64,000 nucleotides of DNA from Dromiciops gliroides (lineage: Eukaryota; Chordata; Mammalia; Microbiotheria; Microbiotheriidae), in assembly GCF_019393635.1 (NCBI RefSeq), contig NC_057861.1, forward strand, positions 358,714,953-358,778,952, written 5' to 3'. A program made the position numbers and the translations under genes. The notes under the pieces were generated by a model that searched no databases, was not told the DNA's origin, and saw only the letters and a program-made list of their open reading frames with translations. Position 1 is the stretch's first letter, and the number at the start of each line of letters is the position of its first letter. This document shows, in pieces, positions 44,666-54,571 of this stretch.

Positions 44666-45156
44666 GTGACGTTCTCCTTGGACTTTGCAAAGGCTCTTGC
44701 CTCTCCCTCGGGGAGCTGGGGTGGGGCGGGGGGTCGAGGCTCGAATTGAAGGAGGAAGAGATACGGGAGAACTCTGGATGCCCCCCCCCTTCCAGGAGCT
44801 GACTTTTGCTGGGGGTGGGGAGCGGAAACTTTTTTTTGGTGGGGTGAGGGAGGCTGGGGGAAGCCTGGGCGCGGGGGGACCTGAGGATGAGGCGCCGCTC
44901 CCCTCTTCAGGGTCTCTGCACCTTTGCCAGCTGCAGAAGCGCTTGCTGACTAGCTGCGGCCCCCTTCTTCCCCCTCGCCCCAAGCCTGCCAACTTCCTCG
45001 GTGGCTTCTGGAAAGTTGTTGTCTCCGGAGAGGCAGCAGCCGTGGGTGGGAGGCAAGGAGACTGCGGTGACAGCGACAGTGGCCGTAAGGGACGGCGTGA
45101 GAGCAAAAGAGCTCCGAATATTTGCAGCCGCTGTGCCTGACTCCCCAGTTTCTTGG

Positions 45157-45215
45157 GCTTAGCACAGTGCCTGGCGCATAATAGGGGCTTAATAAATGCT
45201 TATTGACTGACTGAC
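45157..45215 (+). repeat. L2 3' tail
   Basis: TTAGCACAGTGCCTGGCGCA followed by AATAGGGGCTTAATAAATGC and (GACT)n, at the right edge of the CpG island. Confidence 0.75.
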
Positions 45216-45659
45216 TGTCTTGCGGGTAGAGGGAGTGGGGAGGGGCATCGGTGTTCATGTCGAACTTGCTCCGCACTCCTGGGGAGTTGCTGGTAGTGCC
45301 CTTTAGGGCCTTCTCCTGCCCACCCTTTTGGTGGTTGTGGCAGACGAGCACCTCAGAACAGAAATAGCATCGGGGTAGCCAGAGACAACAGTATCAACGG
45401 AGCCCCTAAGACATCCCCAGGAGCCACTGATGAGAAAGACTGAGAAAATATTTGCTTAAGAAAACCTTTTGGATGTTCATACTGTTTGAACTGTTCCGGG
45501 CTTAAGTTGTAGTGGGTAAGAAACCACTTTCCTGCCAACCCAAGGAAAGTTAGTTTCCCAACAAACAGAGAGCTCATGTCTATTGGGAAGGTGGTGAATC
45601 CCAGCCTGGCCCTTGTATGGGAGAGCTATTCTTATCTATGATCACAGAGGTGGTGTGGA
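45216..45659. other. Unassigned sequence, presumed intron 1
   Basis: GC content falls back to the window's level. No exon or repeat recognised. Confidence 0.4.
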
Positions 45660-45805
45660 AAAATACATGTTTAATCTCACCTGAGATACTAACAACCTGT
45701 GTGACCTTGAGTCAATCTTGAGTCTTCCTGGGGCTCAGTTTCCTCAACTGTAAAATAAATGGGTCTGGATTAGGTGGCCTTTGAGGTTCTGTAAATCCAT
45801 GATAA
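45660..45805 (+). repeat. MIR3 SINE
   Basis: AACCTGTGTGACCTTGAGTC, GGGCTCAGTTTCCTCAACTG and TTTGAGGTTCTGTAAATCC. Confidence 0.7.
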
Positions 45806-46079
45806 TAAACTGGTAGCCTGAAGGAGGAAGGTGCTTGAACTCTCAAAAGACTATTCTCAGCCTCTGGAGAATTGGTTAAAGGAAAATGGTTATAAACCTA
45901 TTCTGTTTGCTTCGTTTTGTCGCTGTCCTAAAAACCATCCCCTTCCCCCACCCAGGCACAAAATCTCCTCCCTTCAAGGAATAAAAAAAACTCTGCTCTA
46001 TAACAAGACAGACTTTTATTTAAAACCACACCCCTGAATCAAAGTTTCCCCACAGAGAATAATGCTGTACACATTTGAA

Positions 46080-46725
46080 AACAGAATCACAGAATTGGAT
46101 GGGACCTCAAAGGCTGTCAAATACAGTCACGAGAATCCCCTCAGGAAGAGTAGTCATTTGTCATCTAGCTTTTGCTTGAAGACCTTTCTTTAGTGAGTAT
46201 AGGAATCCCCTATCTCCCAAGACAATCAGTTCTACTTTTGGATAGTTCTAATTGTTAGATAGTCTTTCCTTATTTTAAGTTTAAATCTGGATTTAGCTTT
46301 CATGTATTGCTCCTAGTTCTGATCCCTGAAACCAAGAAAAATAGGTAAAATCCCTCTTTCAAGTGGTTGCATGTCAATTACTGCACTCCCCTTCTCCTCT
46401 GCCTCCTCCTTTCCCCCTCCAAAACATTTCAACCCATCAAGTGTTTATTAAGCACTTTCTCTTCTGCACGATAAATGTCCATAGTTTCTGGCTCTCAAGA
46501 CATGGCCTTTGACCAACCTGATCACATTCTTCTGAACAATTTCCAGCTTGTTGTTTGTATGTGTCCCCATACTGAACATAGTCTTCTAGCATCTGACCAG
46601 GGCAGAGAATACAGCAAGATTATAACTGAACACTCTACCTCTCTAAGTTCAACTGAAGACTGCATTTGCTTTTGGGACTGCCATGACTTACTTTTGAGTG
46701 CTATGAAACTTATGGCCTTCTAAAA
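46080..46725 (-). repeat. L3/CR1-type LINE, 3' region
   Basis: The best CR1-class fragment here: AGAATCACAGAATTGGATGG, GCTTTTGCTTGAAGACC, CAGTTCTACTTTTGGATAG, GCTCCTAGTTCTGATCCC, ACAATTTCCAGCTTGTTG, ATACTGAACATAGTCTTC, TGACCAGGGCAGAGAATAC and TGCATTTGCTTTTGGGACTG. A middle segment is missing. Ends at the WSINE1. Confidence 0.7.
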
Positions 46726-46739
46726 ACTGTAGATCTCTT

Positions 46740-46913
46740 GGGGCAGGTAGGTGGCGCAGTGGATAAAGCACCGGCCCTGGATTCAGGAGTGCCTGAGTTC
46801 AAATTCGGCCTCAGACACTTGACACTTACTAGCTGCGTGACCCTGGGCAAGTCACTTAACCCCCATTGCCCTGCAAAAAAAAAAAAAACCACACCAAAAA
46901 ACAAACAAAAAAC
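46740..46913 (+). repeat. WSINE1 SINE
   Basis: Full copy with an A-tail interrupted by CCACACC. Identical 13-bp TSD CTGTAGATCTCTT at 46727-46739 and 46914-46926. Confidence 0.9.
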
Positions 46914-47039
46914 CTGTAGATCTCTTTCGCATGAGCTCTTGTCTAGCTCTGAGTGTAGGATCTAACAGGTGAGTTTCCTCACCGATCTTTTCTACTGTAG
47001 TACTTGATCCTAGGTACAAGAAGATTAAGGTTGCTGTAG

Positions 47040-47112
47040 GGAGGGATGGAGAGAGGCAAAGAAAGAAGGAAGGAGGAAGGGAGGGAGGGAGGGAGGGAGA
47101 GAAAAAGGGAGG
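47040..47112 (+). repeat. GGGA/GGAA-rich simple repeat
   Basis: Imperfect purine tract with (GGGA)5 near 47080-47100. Confidence 0.9.
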
Positions 47113-47399
47113 GAGGAATGGAAACAAGCATTTTTAAGTGTTTACCATGAGGTAGGCACTGTGCCTAGAGAGAGAGGAAGACAGACAGAAACTGGAATCC
47201 TATTTATCTATAGTCCTGTCACAGATAACCAACCCACTAAGGGCATCTCTCCTCCAGTGAAATGCCTTATTTATAATCACTTAAAATTTAGCCTACATGT
47301 ATTGAAGACTATGGAGATCTGTTAGTGAACAGGGCAATGCTTATTAACTATAGCTTATTGTTATAGGTGTTCTTGGTTTATGATATTCTACAAGGTGGG

Positions 47400-47560
47400 A
47401 TAGTGAAAACAGCATCTTCCTCAAAGGTTTGTTGTGAGGATCAAATGTGATAATATTTGTAAAATACAGTACTATTTAAATAGTAGGCACTACATAAATA
47501 CTTATTATAGTGCCTGTAGTAGGCATCATATAAATACTTATTCTGTTCTTATTCCCCTTG
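47400..47560 (+). repeat. MIR-type 3' part with duplicated tail
   Basis: TGTTGTGAGGATCAAATGTG then TAGTAGGCACTACATAAATAC and, 40 bases on, GTAGTAGGCATCATATAAATAC: the tail is present twice. Confidence 0.55.
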
Positions 47561-48404
47561 AAGTCAAAAGACCTGGCTTCTCATTCCTGCTGGGTTGGAC
47601 TTGAATAAAAATTGGTTAACTGGGTCTCAGTTTATCTGAAAAATGAATGAAAAGGACTAGATAATTTTCAAGACTTCTCCCTGTTTTAAAATTCGATATT
47701 TTTCTTATTTCTCACTTCTTAAAAAATTTGGAAACAAACTACTTTTGCCCATCCTTTTGTACCTTATGGCATTATAAAATTTGCCAAATATTTCCCTGTG
47801 GGCGTATTTATTTGAATTTTTTATTATGTACTTGATTCTCCACCTTATTTTGGCAGAGGAAGGATTGATGAATAGAGAGAGTATGGGTACAGCCAGAGAA
47901 AGCCGTTTTGGAAAGAGGAAAGATTTCTAGTTGGAGCTAACTAGTGCAACCATCAGGGGCTTTTTCCTTTCCCTAGTTGATCACAAGAATGGCAGCAGAA
48001 GTATTCTTTGTTTTTCACACTGTAATGTTTGAAGTTGAAGTGAAAGAGTGGAAAGTTGATTCTAGAAACAGGTTATGGAAAACTTTTCCACACTAGGTCC
48101 TAAAACATCGAGCCCTAAGGACCTGGAAGCATACTTTCCTTGCTTTGCTGGTTGTGTTTGGCATTGAATCTGTTTTAAAATTGGCTGCTAAATCATCTAT
48201 TGGGGAGTTGGGGGGGGGAGTTAGAAACTTTTATCCTGAAACATTTTTTTTTATTAGAAAGGGACCAAGGCTCAATTTTGTGATAATGCTAACAGTAATA
48301 CTAACAGTAAAAACACTAACTATAAAAACCCTCTGGGTAAAAGAAAGATTTTTGTGTAGCTGTATTCTCCTCCCCTCCCCTATCCCCCACCTTAAGAGAA
48401 TCTC
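47561..48404. other. Unassigned sequence, presumed intron 1
   Basis: No exon with flanking splice sites stands out; no repeat recognised. Confidence 0.4.
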
Positions 48405-48530
48405 AAAGTCAGAAAGTTAGAGTCCTAAAAGACTTTAGGGATAAAATCTAATTCCTGTGCTATACAGATAAGGAAACTGAGACCCAGAGTGGTTAAGTGA
48501 CTTTGCTTGAGATCACACTTCTAGTTAGTT
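48405..48530 (-). repeat. MIR3 SINE
   Basis: GATAAGGAAACTGAGACCC, AGAGTGGTTAAGTGAC and GAGATCACACTTCTAG. Confidence 0.7.
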
Positions 48531-48819
48531 GGTGTATTTTTATAAAATACCATGGATTTAGTTATTCAAAGATATCCAGAGTAGCTTTAATGTCACACAG
48601 TAGAAGCTGTGCAATGTTAAAATATTCTTGACCCATCATTAATAACACATGTTAATTGAAATTTTGAGCAGTAATGGATTTGTGACAATCTATTCCCATC
48701 GCCCAAAGTGGCTTCGCTTGTGATGAGCTACAGCACACATTTTCAGGTCAGCTGACTTGGGTTAGGGGAGCAGTCTGTAGAAATCTTTCCTTTTGCCTCT
48801 GTTTCCTTGGAGCAAAGAG

Positions 48820-48950
48820 CAATTAATTCATTAAGCATGAATTAAGGATCTACTGAATGCCAAACATTATGCTAGGAGCTGGGAATACAAAGACAAAACC
48901 AAAATTGTTTCTACCTTCAAGCAAACTGAGACAATAACATATATTCAGAT
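48820..48950 (-). repeat. L2 LINE, 3' end
   Basis: TTAATTCATTAAGCATGAATT, CTACTGAATGCCAAACATTATG, GCTAGGAGCTGGGAATACAAAG in L2 complement order. Confidence 0.65.
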
Positions 48951-49200
48951 GAAGCAATAATAATGTCTCATAGTTAAATAACACTTTAGAGTTTAAAAAG
49001 TACTTTATACACATCATCTTATTTGAGTCACACAGCAATCCTGTGAGCTAGGTGCTGCTATTTTTCTCTGTTTACAAATGAGGGAACCAAAATTCAGAGG
49101 TTAAGTAACTTTCCTGGGTTATACAGATATTAAAAGTATGAGATAGGATTTCAACCCATGCCTCCCCCAATTCAGAATCTAGTACTTTAAGCTTTCTATC
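48951..49200 (-). repeat. MIR SINE
   Basis: CACATCATCTTATTTGAGTC, CAATCCTGTGAGCTAGGTGC, GTTTACAAATGAGGGAACC, GAGGTTAAGTAACTTTCC and GATTTCAACCCATGCC. Confidence 0.75.
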
Positions 49201-49425
49201 ATGTATGTGTGTGTGCGTGCATATGCACAGAGAGAGAACTTTTGAAGACACTTTTAATTGGGGGGATCAGGAAGGGCTCTGTGCAGGATGTGACACTTTA
49301 GTTGAGACCTGATAGGATCTAGGGATTCCAAGAAGAAGTGGTGAGGAAAGCAAGTATTCCAGGCATAGGACAAAATGAATGCATAAGTGTGGAAGTGGGA
49401 AGCAGAGTGTTATAAATCACTATTT

Positions 49426-49579
49426 TTTTTTTTTGCAGGGCACTGAGGGTGCAATGACTTGCCCAGGGTCACATAACTAGTTAGTGTCAAGTGTCCGAGG
49501 TCAGATTTGAACTCAGGTCCTCCTGAATCCAGGGCTGGTGTTTTATCCACTGCGCCACCTAGCTGCCCCCTAAATGCTC
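49426..49579 (-). repeat. WSINE1 SINE with nested direct repeats
   Basis: Full copy. TAAATCACTATTT flanks it at 49413-49425 and 49580-49592. An outer direct repeat, AGCAGAGTGTTATA, flanks the whole at about 49401-49414 and 49609-49622, with an A-run between the two right-hand repeats. Confidence 0.85.
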
Positions 49580-50106
49580 TAAATCACTATTTAAAAAAAA
49601 AAAATTTAAGCAGAGTGTTATAGACAGGGTGCAAGTACAGTAGTGTATAAATTAACCAGAACATAGTAAAATAATTAAATTTATTGGCATCCAATAATCA
49701 ACATTTTACATATTTTTTTAAAGTCTTAATATGTAATATGTTCGCTTTTTGCTTTGTTTTACATGATTTGGAATGGAATTCATATGATTTTGACACATTC
49801 TTTAATTATTTAATTATTCATCATGAAACATTCATTTGTTAGATATTAAACACATCTTTGATGGTCAGTTCATTTCCTGAGTCTAGCCTTCATTATATCC
49901 TATAGGTTTTCATTAAAGCAAGCAATGAGTTCCCAGGCTGTTGAAACATGTTTATCGTCATATCTTGGATAAATTTCTTAACCTTTTATGACATGTGTCA
50001 TGATGCAAGGTCATGTTGCAGTATTTGGAAATTTCTGTGAGTCTGGAACAACTTCTTTTCATTATATCAGTATTTTTTTCAAAGGGGGAATCAAAAGACT
50101 TCCAAG

Positions 50107-50808
50107 GCCAAAAGACAGCTAGGTGTCTCAGTAGATAGAATTATGGGCTTAAAGTCAGGAAGGCCTGAGTTCAGATCCAGATTCAGATCTTTAGTAGCTG
50201 TGCGACCCTGGACAAGGCATTTAACTTCCATCTGCCTCAGTTTCCTCAAATGCAAAATGAAGTTAATAATAGTACCCACCTCCCAGGTATGATTTTTTCC
50301 CTGAGGAAAAATCAGGAGTTGGAGTCCCTTAGGCAGTTGGATGTTGGACATCACATCCCTCTGGCAACTCCTGCGGTGGCACTGGTGCCAAACTGGCACC
50401 AAACTGGCTCTGCCTCTCCTTTGGGTCCACCAATGTAGTGGAGAGGGAAAACCTGCTGCATGGGCAACAGCTTGTTTTCCATATTGATCCGCCCAGGCCA
50501 GCGCCCTGGAGAGGACACTCCAGCTACTCCTCATGAGGTAGATACAACACGGGATTCAGCAGTTACCAGTTATAAGTCACTCAGGAGCTGCGGCTCCCGT
50601 ATCGGACTGCACAGCCACATTGTGGCCTGTGGCTCTTCAAGGCACTGATCCATGGTCGTCTGCGACTGGTGGAGGCCTACTATATACTACTCTACCTCCC
50701 AGGTAGGTAAAGATCAAATGAAATAACATTTGTAAAGCACTTAACACAGTCCCTGGCACATATTAGGTGCTATATAAATGCTTATTCCCTTCTCTTCCCC
50801 CCAAAAAG
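50107..50808 (+). repeat. Tailed MIR-like marsupial SINE within the Tc1 relic, itself split
   Basis: Left part: ACAGCTAGGTGTCTCAGTAG, TGCGACCCTGGACAAGGC and CAGTTTCCTCAAATGCAAAATG to 50289. Right part from 50694: GTAAAGCACTTAACACAGTCC, CTGGCACATATTAGGTGC and TATATAAATGC. It shares its head with WSINE1/Mar1 and its tail with MIR/THER1. The 404 bases between the parts are a later insertion. Confidence 0.7.
50290..50693 (+). mobile_element. Unidentified 404-bp retroposon insert
   Basis: Bounded by a perfect 12-bp TSD ACCTCCCAGGTA (50278-50289 and 50694-50705), with no poly(A). GC-rich against its surroundings. It ends GTGGAGGCCTACTATATACTACTCT-like, a short TACTA-type repeat, as in RTE- or CR1-clade retroposons. 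Inner landmarks are CCAAACTGGCACCAAACTGG, TCTTCAAGGCACTGATCC and CGGACTGCACAGCCACATTG. I cannot name the family; an RTE-related LINE end or SINE is a guess. Confidence 0.6.
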
Positions 50809-51694
50809 TAAAATATTATTTTGAAATATTATTTTGGGGTACTTATTTTACAACTGGCTGAAGCTGTCCATATTTCATGGGCTTACCTGAACTTATGACA
50901 ATGATTTCAATATAGCATTGTGTAAAAAAATGAGTTTCATCAGGAAAAAATACTTTTCCCCCAATATTTAGTATTCAGGTCTCTATATTGTTTTCCCATG
51001 ACAAGCATTTTTTCCTTCATAGAATTAGTTTGCTTTTTTCCCTAGTTTTCTCAATGTTCTTCAAACTTCAATCAATTGCTACCCCACAGTAATGGAATTA
51101 AAAAACAACTCCTCCAGCTGCCAGGTCTCTCTAAAGATCTTAACTTTTTTCTGAAGATTAATTAAGCTGTTTTATTGCAATAGTTTTTCCGTTCTTGGTA
51201 TTTTTGTTTGTTTTTAACCTTACTTTCCTTTAGACTTCATGTCACTGATACAGTCTCATTGTGAGCACCAATGATCCTTGCAACACTTGACTTCCTTAAA
51301 CTAATAAACACTGCAATATATTTGTCAATGAAGTATATTCTTTAAGAGCCACAAATTTTGCATTTTTTTAGTAAAAAAAAACCCACAGAATTAAAAATAC
51401 AGCAAAAGGAACAAACACATGTATGGCACAAAATCTCACACTAAAGTAACAGGGACTTAACTAGAGGTAGAAAAACTCTATATAGTTCTATCTATTCAAG
51501 GTCAAATGTTATGAGTTAGGTTAACATCAGTAGAAGCACACAGATATAACCACTGCTATCACAAAAAGAAACCATATCAACATTATTGTTTGTTCTAATT
51601 TGCTCACAAACATATCTACTGTTATAACAGTTGGAGATAATGATAGTAACTCCTCACTGGGCTGCTTACAATGTTCTTTCTTTTAAAAATTAGT

Positions 51695-51874
51695 CGGGGG
51701 GCGGGGTACAGCTAGGTGGCACAGTAGATAAAGCACCAGTCCTGGATTCAGGAGAACCTGAGTTCAAATCCTGCCTCAGACATTTGAAACTTACCAGTCG
51801 TATGACCCTGAGCAAGTCACTTAACCATCATTGCCCTGCAAAAATACATAAAAATAAATGAAATAAAATAAAAT
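51695..51874 (+). repeat. WSINE1 SINE
   Basis: Full copy with a (AAAAT)n tail and extra G-rich bases before the head. Identical 11-bp TSD TAAAAATTAGT at 51684-51694 and 51875-51885. Confidence 0.88.
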
Positions 51875-51899
51875 AAAAATTAGTGTGAGGACTTATAAA

Positions 51900-52150
51900 A
51901 ACACTGAAATTTTAGAAATCAATTTAAATCAATCCAAGTATTTCTTATGCAACTATACATTCCATGTACTCAGCTTGGGATACAGAGACAAAAAATGAAA
52001 ACAGTCTGCTTTCTAAGATTTTACAGTGTACTGGGGAAAATAACATGTACACAGATAAGTGTGGGAAGTGGGCCCATATGTAGTGAAGGCCTATGTGTAT
52101 CAAGGGCTATCACTGCATGGTTTAAAGGGAGGCAGAGTAGACATTGCTAG
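51900..52150 (-). repeat. L2 LINE, part 1
   Basis: Begins near the 3' end complement (ACTCAGCTTGGGATACAGAG, CTAAGATTTTACAGTGTACTGGG) and continues with GATAAGTGTGGGAAGTGG. The copy resumes at about 52935. Confidence 0.6.
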
Positions 52151-52934
52151 CCTCTTCTCCCCCCACCCTTCTCCAAGGAAGACTAATTCTTTCTAGGATG
52201 AATAAGAGAAGGTTGGGATTGGAGGCCACTCTGTTCTCCTTAGAAAGAGGAGGTACTGGCCATAATTATATCTATTTGCTCTCTTAAATATTATTAATCT
52301 GGGGGATTGGATCAAGTTCAATCTAAGTTCTGATTGCCTTGTTATTTGGGGGAAGGAGGACCCCAAATTTATATCTGTGACTTGACCCCCCTCCTACCAA
52401 AAACCAATTGGACACTCAGAGCAAATAGCTAAGAAACCCATTTATCCAAATAGCAAAACAGAAACCATAGAAAGCATACAAGAGTGAATGAGCTCTCCCT
52501 TTGAAAGGAGATAATTCAGCTCAACCAAGATAGAAAATCCTAAATCTCACCCAAAGGGAACTTCCCCAAAGTCTCTAGTGTACCAAGCTGGATATAGGGA
52601 CATGATGGAGACTGCCTGCTTCTCTCATCTCTTCCCAGAGTCTTTTCTTGCAGCTTTCTGAAATGCAATTGGCTTCTTTCATCTTCCTTCTCAAAGCTGG
52701 AAACCAGAAGTACTCAAATTGACTGGAAAATTTAAGAGTCCTAAAGCTTAAAGAGTCCTGAAGAGGACTGGTTCTTGAAAATCCCCAAAGGGGACTGTCC
52801 TTGAAGAGTCTAGAAGAGGACTTACTTAAACTGGAGCTCTCTTGCTCTCCCCATCTCAATCCTGCCCTTCGTGTATGGCAGGGTATTCATCTCAAACAAT
52901 GAGGAAAGAGTCTCATACTACTTGGCTCTGGGAG
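52151..52934 (-). mobile_element. Insert of about 780 bp in L2, possibly an LTR (fossil)
   Basis: Not L2 and not any other repeat I recognise, yet the L2 reads on at both sides, so it was inserted. Length and single-copy form would suit a solo LTR, but ends and TSD are not clear. It holds internal near-repeats around GAGTCCTGAAGAGGACT and AGTCTAGAAGAGGACT (52740-52830). Confidence 0.35.
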
Positions 52935-53444
52935 AGGGGTTATATAAGTGAATGCAAAATATATGGAAAAAAAGATAGAAAATAATTATAGGGGGGTGGG
53001 ATGCCAACGCAAAAAAGTCCTCTTTTACAGGTCTTGTAAGAGGTATCACTTGAACTGAATCTTGAGTAGAGCAGGACTTCTAAAAGGCAGAGGTCAAGAG
53101 GAAAAGGATTGTAGGTCTAAGAAATAGCCAGTGCAAAGGCATAGGGGTTAGAGATTGGGTGTAGCATCCAGGAAATAATAGTTCAGTTTAGTGCATGATA
53201 GAAAATACTGTGAAATCAGCCTGAAAAGTTGGATTAAAGCCAGACCTTAAAGAACTTTAAATGAGAGAAACCTTATATTTTATGTATAGACTAATAAAGA
53301 AACTTTGAACACAGGAGTGACATGGTCAGTCCTATGCTTTTGAAATATAAATTTGGCCCCTCTCTGGAGGATGATTTGGAGAGGGGAGAGATTAGAGGAA
53401 GACCAATTAAGAGGCTATGGCAATAATCCAGTAAAGAGTAAATG
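52935..53444 (-). repeat. L2 LINE, part 2
   Basis: ACTTGAACTGAATCTTGAGT, CCAGTGCAAAGGCATAGGGG, CAGACCTTAAAGAACTTTAA, GGAGTGACATGGTCAGTCC, TGGAGGATGATTTGGAG and GAGGCTATGGCAATAATCC, in L2 complement order. Confidence 0.7.
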
Positions 53445-53573
53445 GGGGACAGCTAGGTGGCGCAGTGGATAAAACACTGATCTCAGACACTTGACACCTA
53501 CTAGCTGTGTGACCCTGGAAAAGTCACTTAACCCCTATTGCCCCACAAAAAAAAAAAAGTTAATGAAGAAAAA
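53445..53573 (+). repeat. WSINE1 SINE, internally deleted, in L2
   Basis: Head and tail are present but about 30 bases between CACTGA and TCTCAGACAC are lost. A worn TSD, AGAGTAAATG and AGAGTTAATG, flanks it. Confidence 0.82.
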
Positions 53574-53862
53574 AAGAGTTAATGAAGGCCATAACAAAGA
53601 TTGTTTTGGTGTGAATGAAGAAGGAGGAGACAAATTCAAGAGAGATTATGGAAGTAAAACCATTAACTTTTTTTTTCCACAAAACTTGGTAAATGATCAT
53701 TTAGGTGAAGGAAAAGTGAGAGGAAAAGGTAGAGGATGACTTAGGTTTTCAGTCTGGGTTACTGAAAGAATAGTACATTCAGCAGGAATTATCAAGTGGA
53801 GAAGGTGAATTTCAGGAGAGAGAACATGTCTGTTTTGGAAAGACTGACTTTGAGATGCCTAC
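53574..53862 (-). repeat. L2 LINE, part 3
   Basis: AGGTAGAGGATGACTTAGGTT, TTTCAGTCTGGGTTACTG and GAAAGACTGACTTTGAGATGCC continue the L2 up to the LTR. Confidence 0.65.
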
Positions 53863-54308
53863 TGTAATAATTGGAATGACGCCACCTACTGGAGACTTGC
53901 TGTGGAGAGCTCCACCATGAGGAAAATGCCTCAGAGGCATTGTGGCTTTTCCTTGGCGTCAGGAAATGACGCTTGCTCATGGGTGCTGTCTATCAAGTCT
54001 ACCAGCCAATCAACTGGAGGAGCCTCCTATGGTCTGGGAGGAGACAGGAAGGAGGAAAGGGAGCCTGCGCAGAGAGCGCGGGCCCTTTTTGGCTTCCGGA
54101 CTTGATGGTGGTGGCGGCAGAGGACTTCACAGGAGATTTGAGGAAAGATAGGAATGCCAGACTGTTAGAATTCTGTTCTCAATCTTTTTCTTTCTATTTT
54201 CCAATAAACCCTTAAAAACCTAAACTCGTTTTATCAGTGATTTTTAGTCAGTTTCCCCCAAACTGGTGGAACACATTAGAATCCACATTTAGAATCTTAA
54301 ATTACACA
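53863..54308 (+). mobile_element. Solo ERV LTR (fossil)
   Basis: A 446-bp LTR from TGTAATAATTGGAATG to AATTACACA with an AATAAA-type signal in its last quarter. Very like the 17084-17535 LTR over its whole length. Flanks CTAC (53859-53862) and CTAT (54309-54312) are a likely 4-bp TSD with one change. L2 continues on both sides and no internal sequence is left, so it is a solo LTR formed by recombination. Confidence 0.85.
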
Positions 54309-54410
54309 CTATGGAGCATCCAGATGGAGATGTTCACCACAAAGCTGGAGATGTGGGCATGGAACTTAGGAGAAAATGAGGATTGGATATATAGATCTGG
54401 AAGTCAAATC
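54309..54410 (-). repeat. L2 LINE, part 4
   Basis: GGAGCATCCAGATGGAGATG and TATATAGATCTGGAAGTCA resume exactly where the L2 stopped at the LTR. Confidence 0.65.
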
Positions 54411-54427
54411 TGTAGCAATTATAATTT

Positions 54428-54571
54428 TTTTTTTTTGCGGGGCAATGGGGGTTAAGTGACTTGCCCAGGGTCACACAGCTGGTAAGTGTCAAGGGTCTGA
54501 GGTTGGATTTGAACTCAGGTCCTCCTGAATCCAGGGCCGGTGCTCTATCCACTGCACCACCTAGCTTCCCC
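54428..54571 (-). repeat. WSINE1 SINE with 17-bp TSD
   Basis: Full copy; identical TGTAGCAATTATAATTT at 54411-54427 and 54572-54588. Confidence 0.92.

Larger units (their letters stand above)
44300..45135 (+). promoter_or_regulatory. CpG island with GC box and inverted CCAAT box
   Basis: This is the only CpG-dense, GC-rich stretch in an otherwise AT-rich window. A GC box (GGCGGGG) lies at 44333-44339 and an inverted CCAAT core (ATTGG) at 44344-44348. No TATA box is seen, which fits a dispersed CpG-island promoter. The GC-rich run from about 44385 to 44600 would be the 5' untranslated leader of the exon ending at 44665, and the island runs on into the presumed first intron. Direction is inferred from the exon candidate; the sequence alone cannot exclude a bidirectional promoter. 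Confidence 0.75.
49638..51400 (-). mobile_element. Tc1-like DNA transposon relic, interrupted
   Basis: Two minus-strand blocks carry Tc1/mariner transposase remnants. The first (about 50940-50880) reads FPDETHFFTQ followed by SSGKPMKYGQLQPVVK, the first-Asp region and its C-terminal side. The second (about 50015-49890) reads LQHDLASCHT-like then KKFIQDMTINMFQQPGNS, the region of the second Asp. In-frame stops show it is dead. The left end looks like TA then CAGTAGTG at 49636-49645, as expected for Tc1 ends; the right end is unclear. A SINE with a further insert (50107-50808) separates the blocks. Confidence 0.7.

Noticed and set aside
44447-45106. 219-codon minus-strand ORF in the CpG island
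   Set aside because: Pro/Ser/Arg-rich, low-complexity composition expected from any GC-rich strand; no domain, and overlapping frames are open as well.
50091-50534. 147-codon minus-strand ORF as a gene
   Set aside because: It spans a SINE and the unidentified 404-bp insert across the TSD, so it is a composite chance frame.
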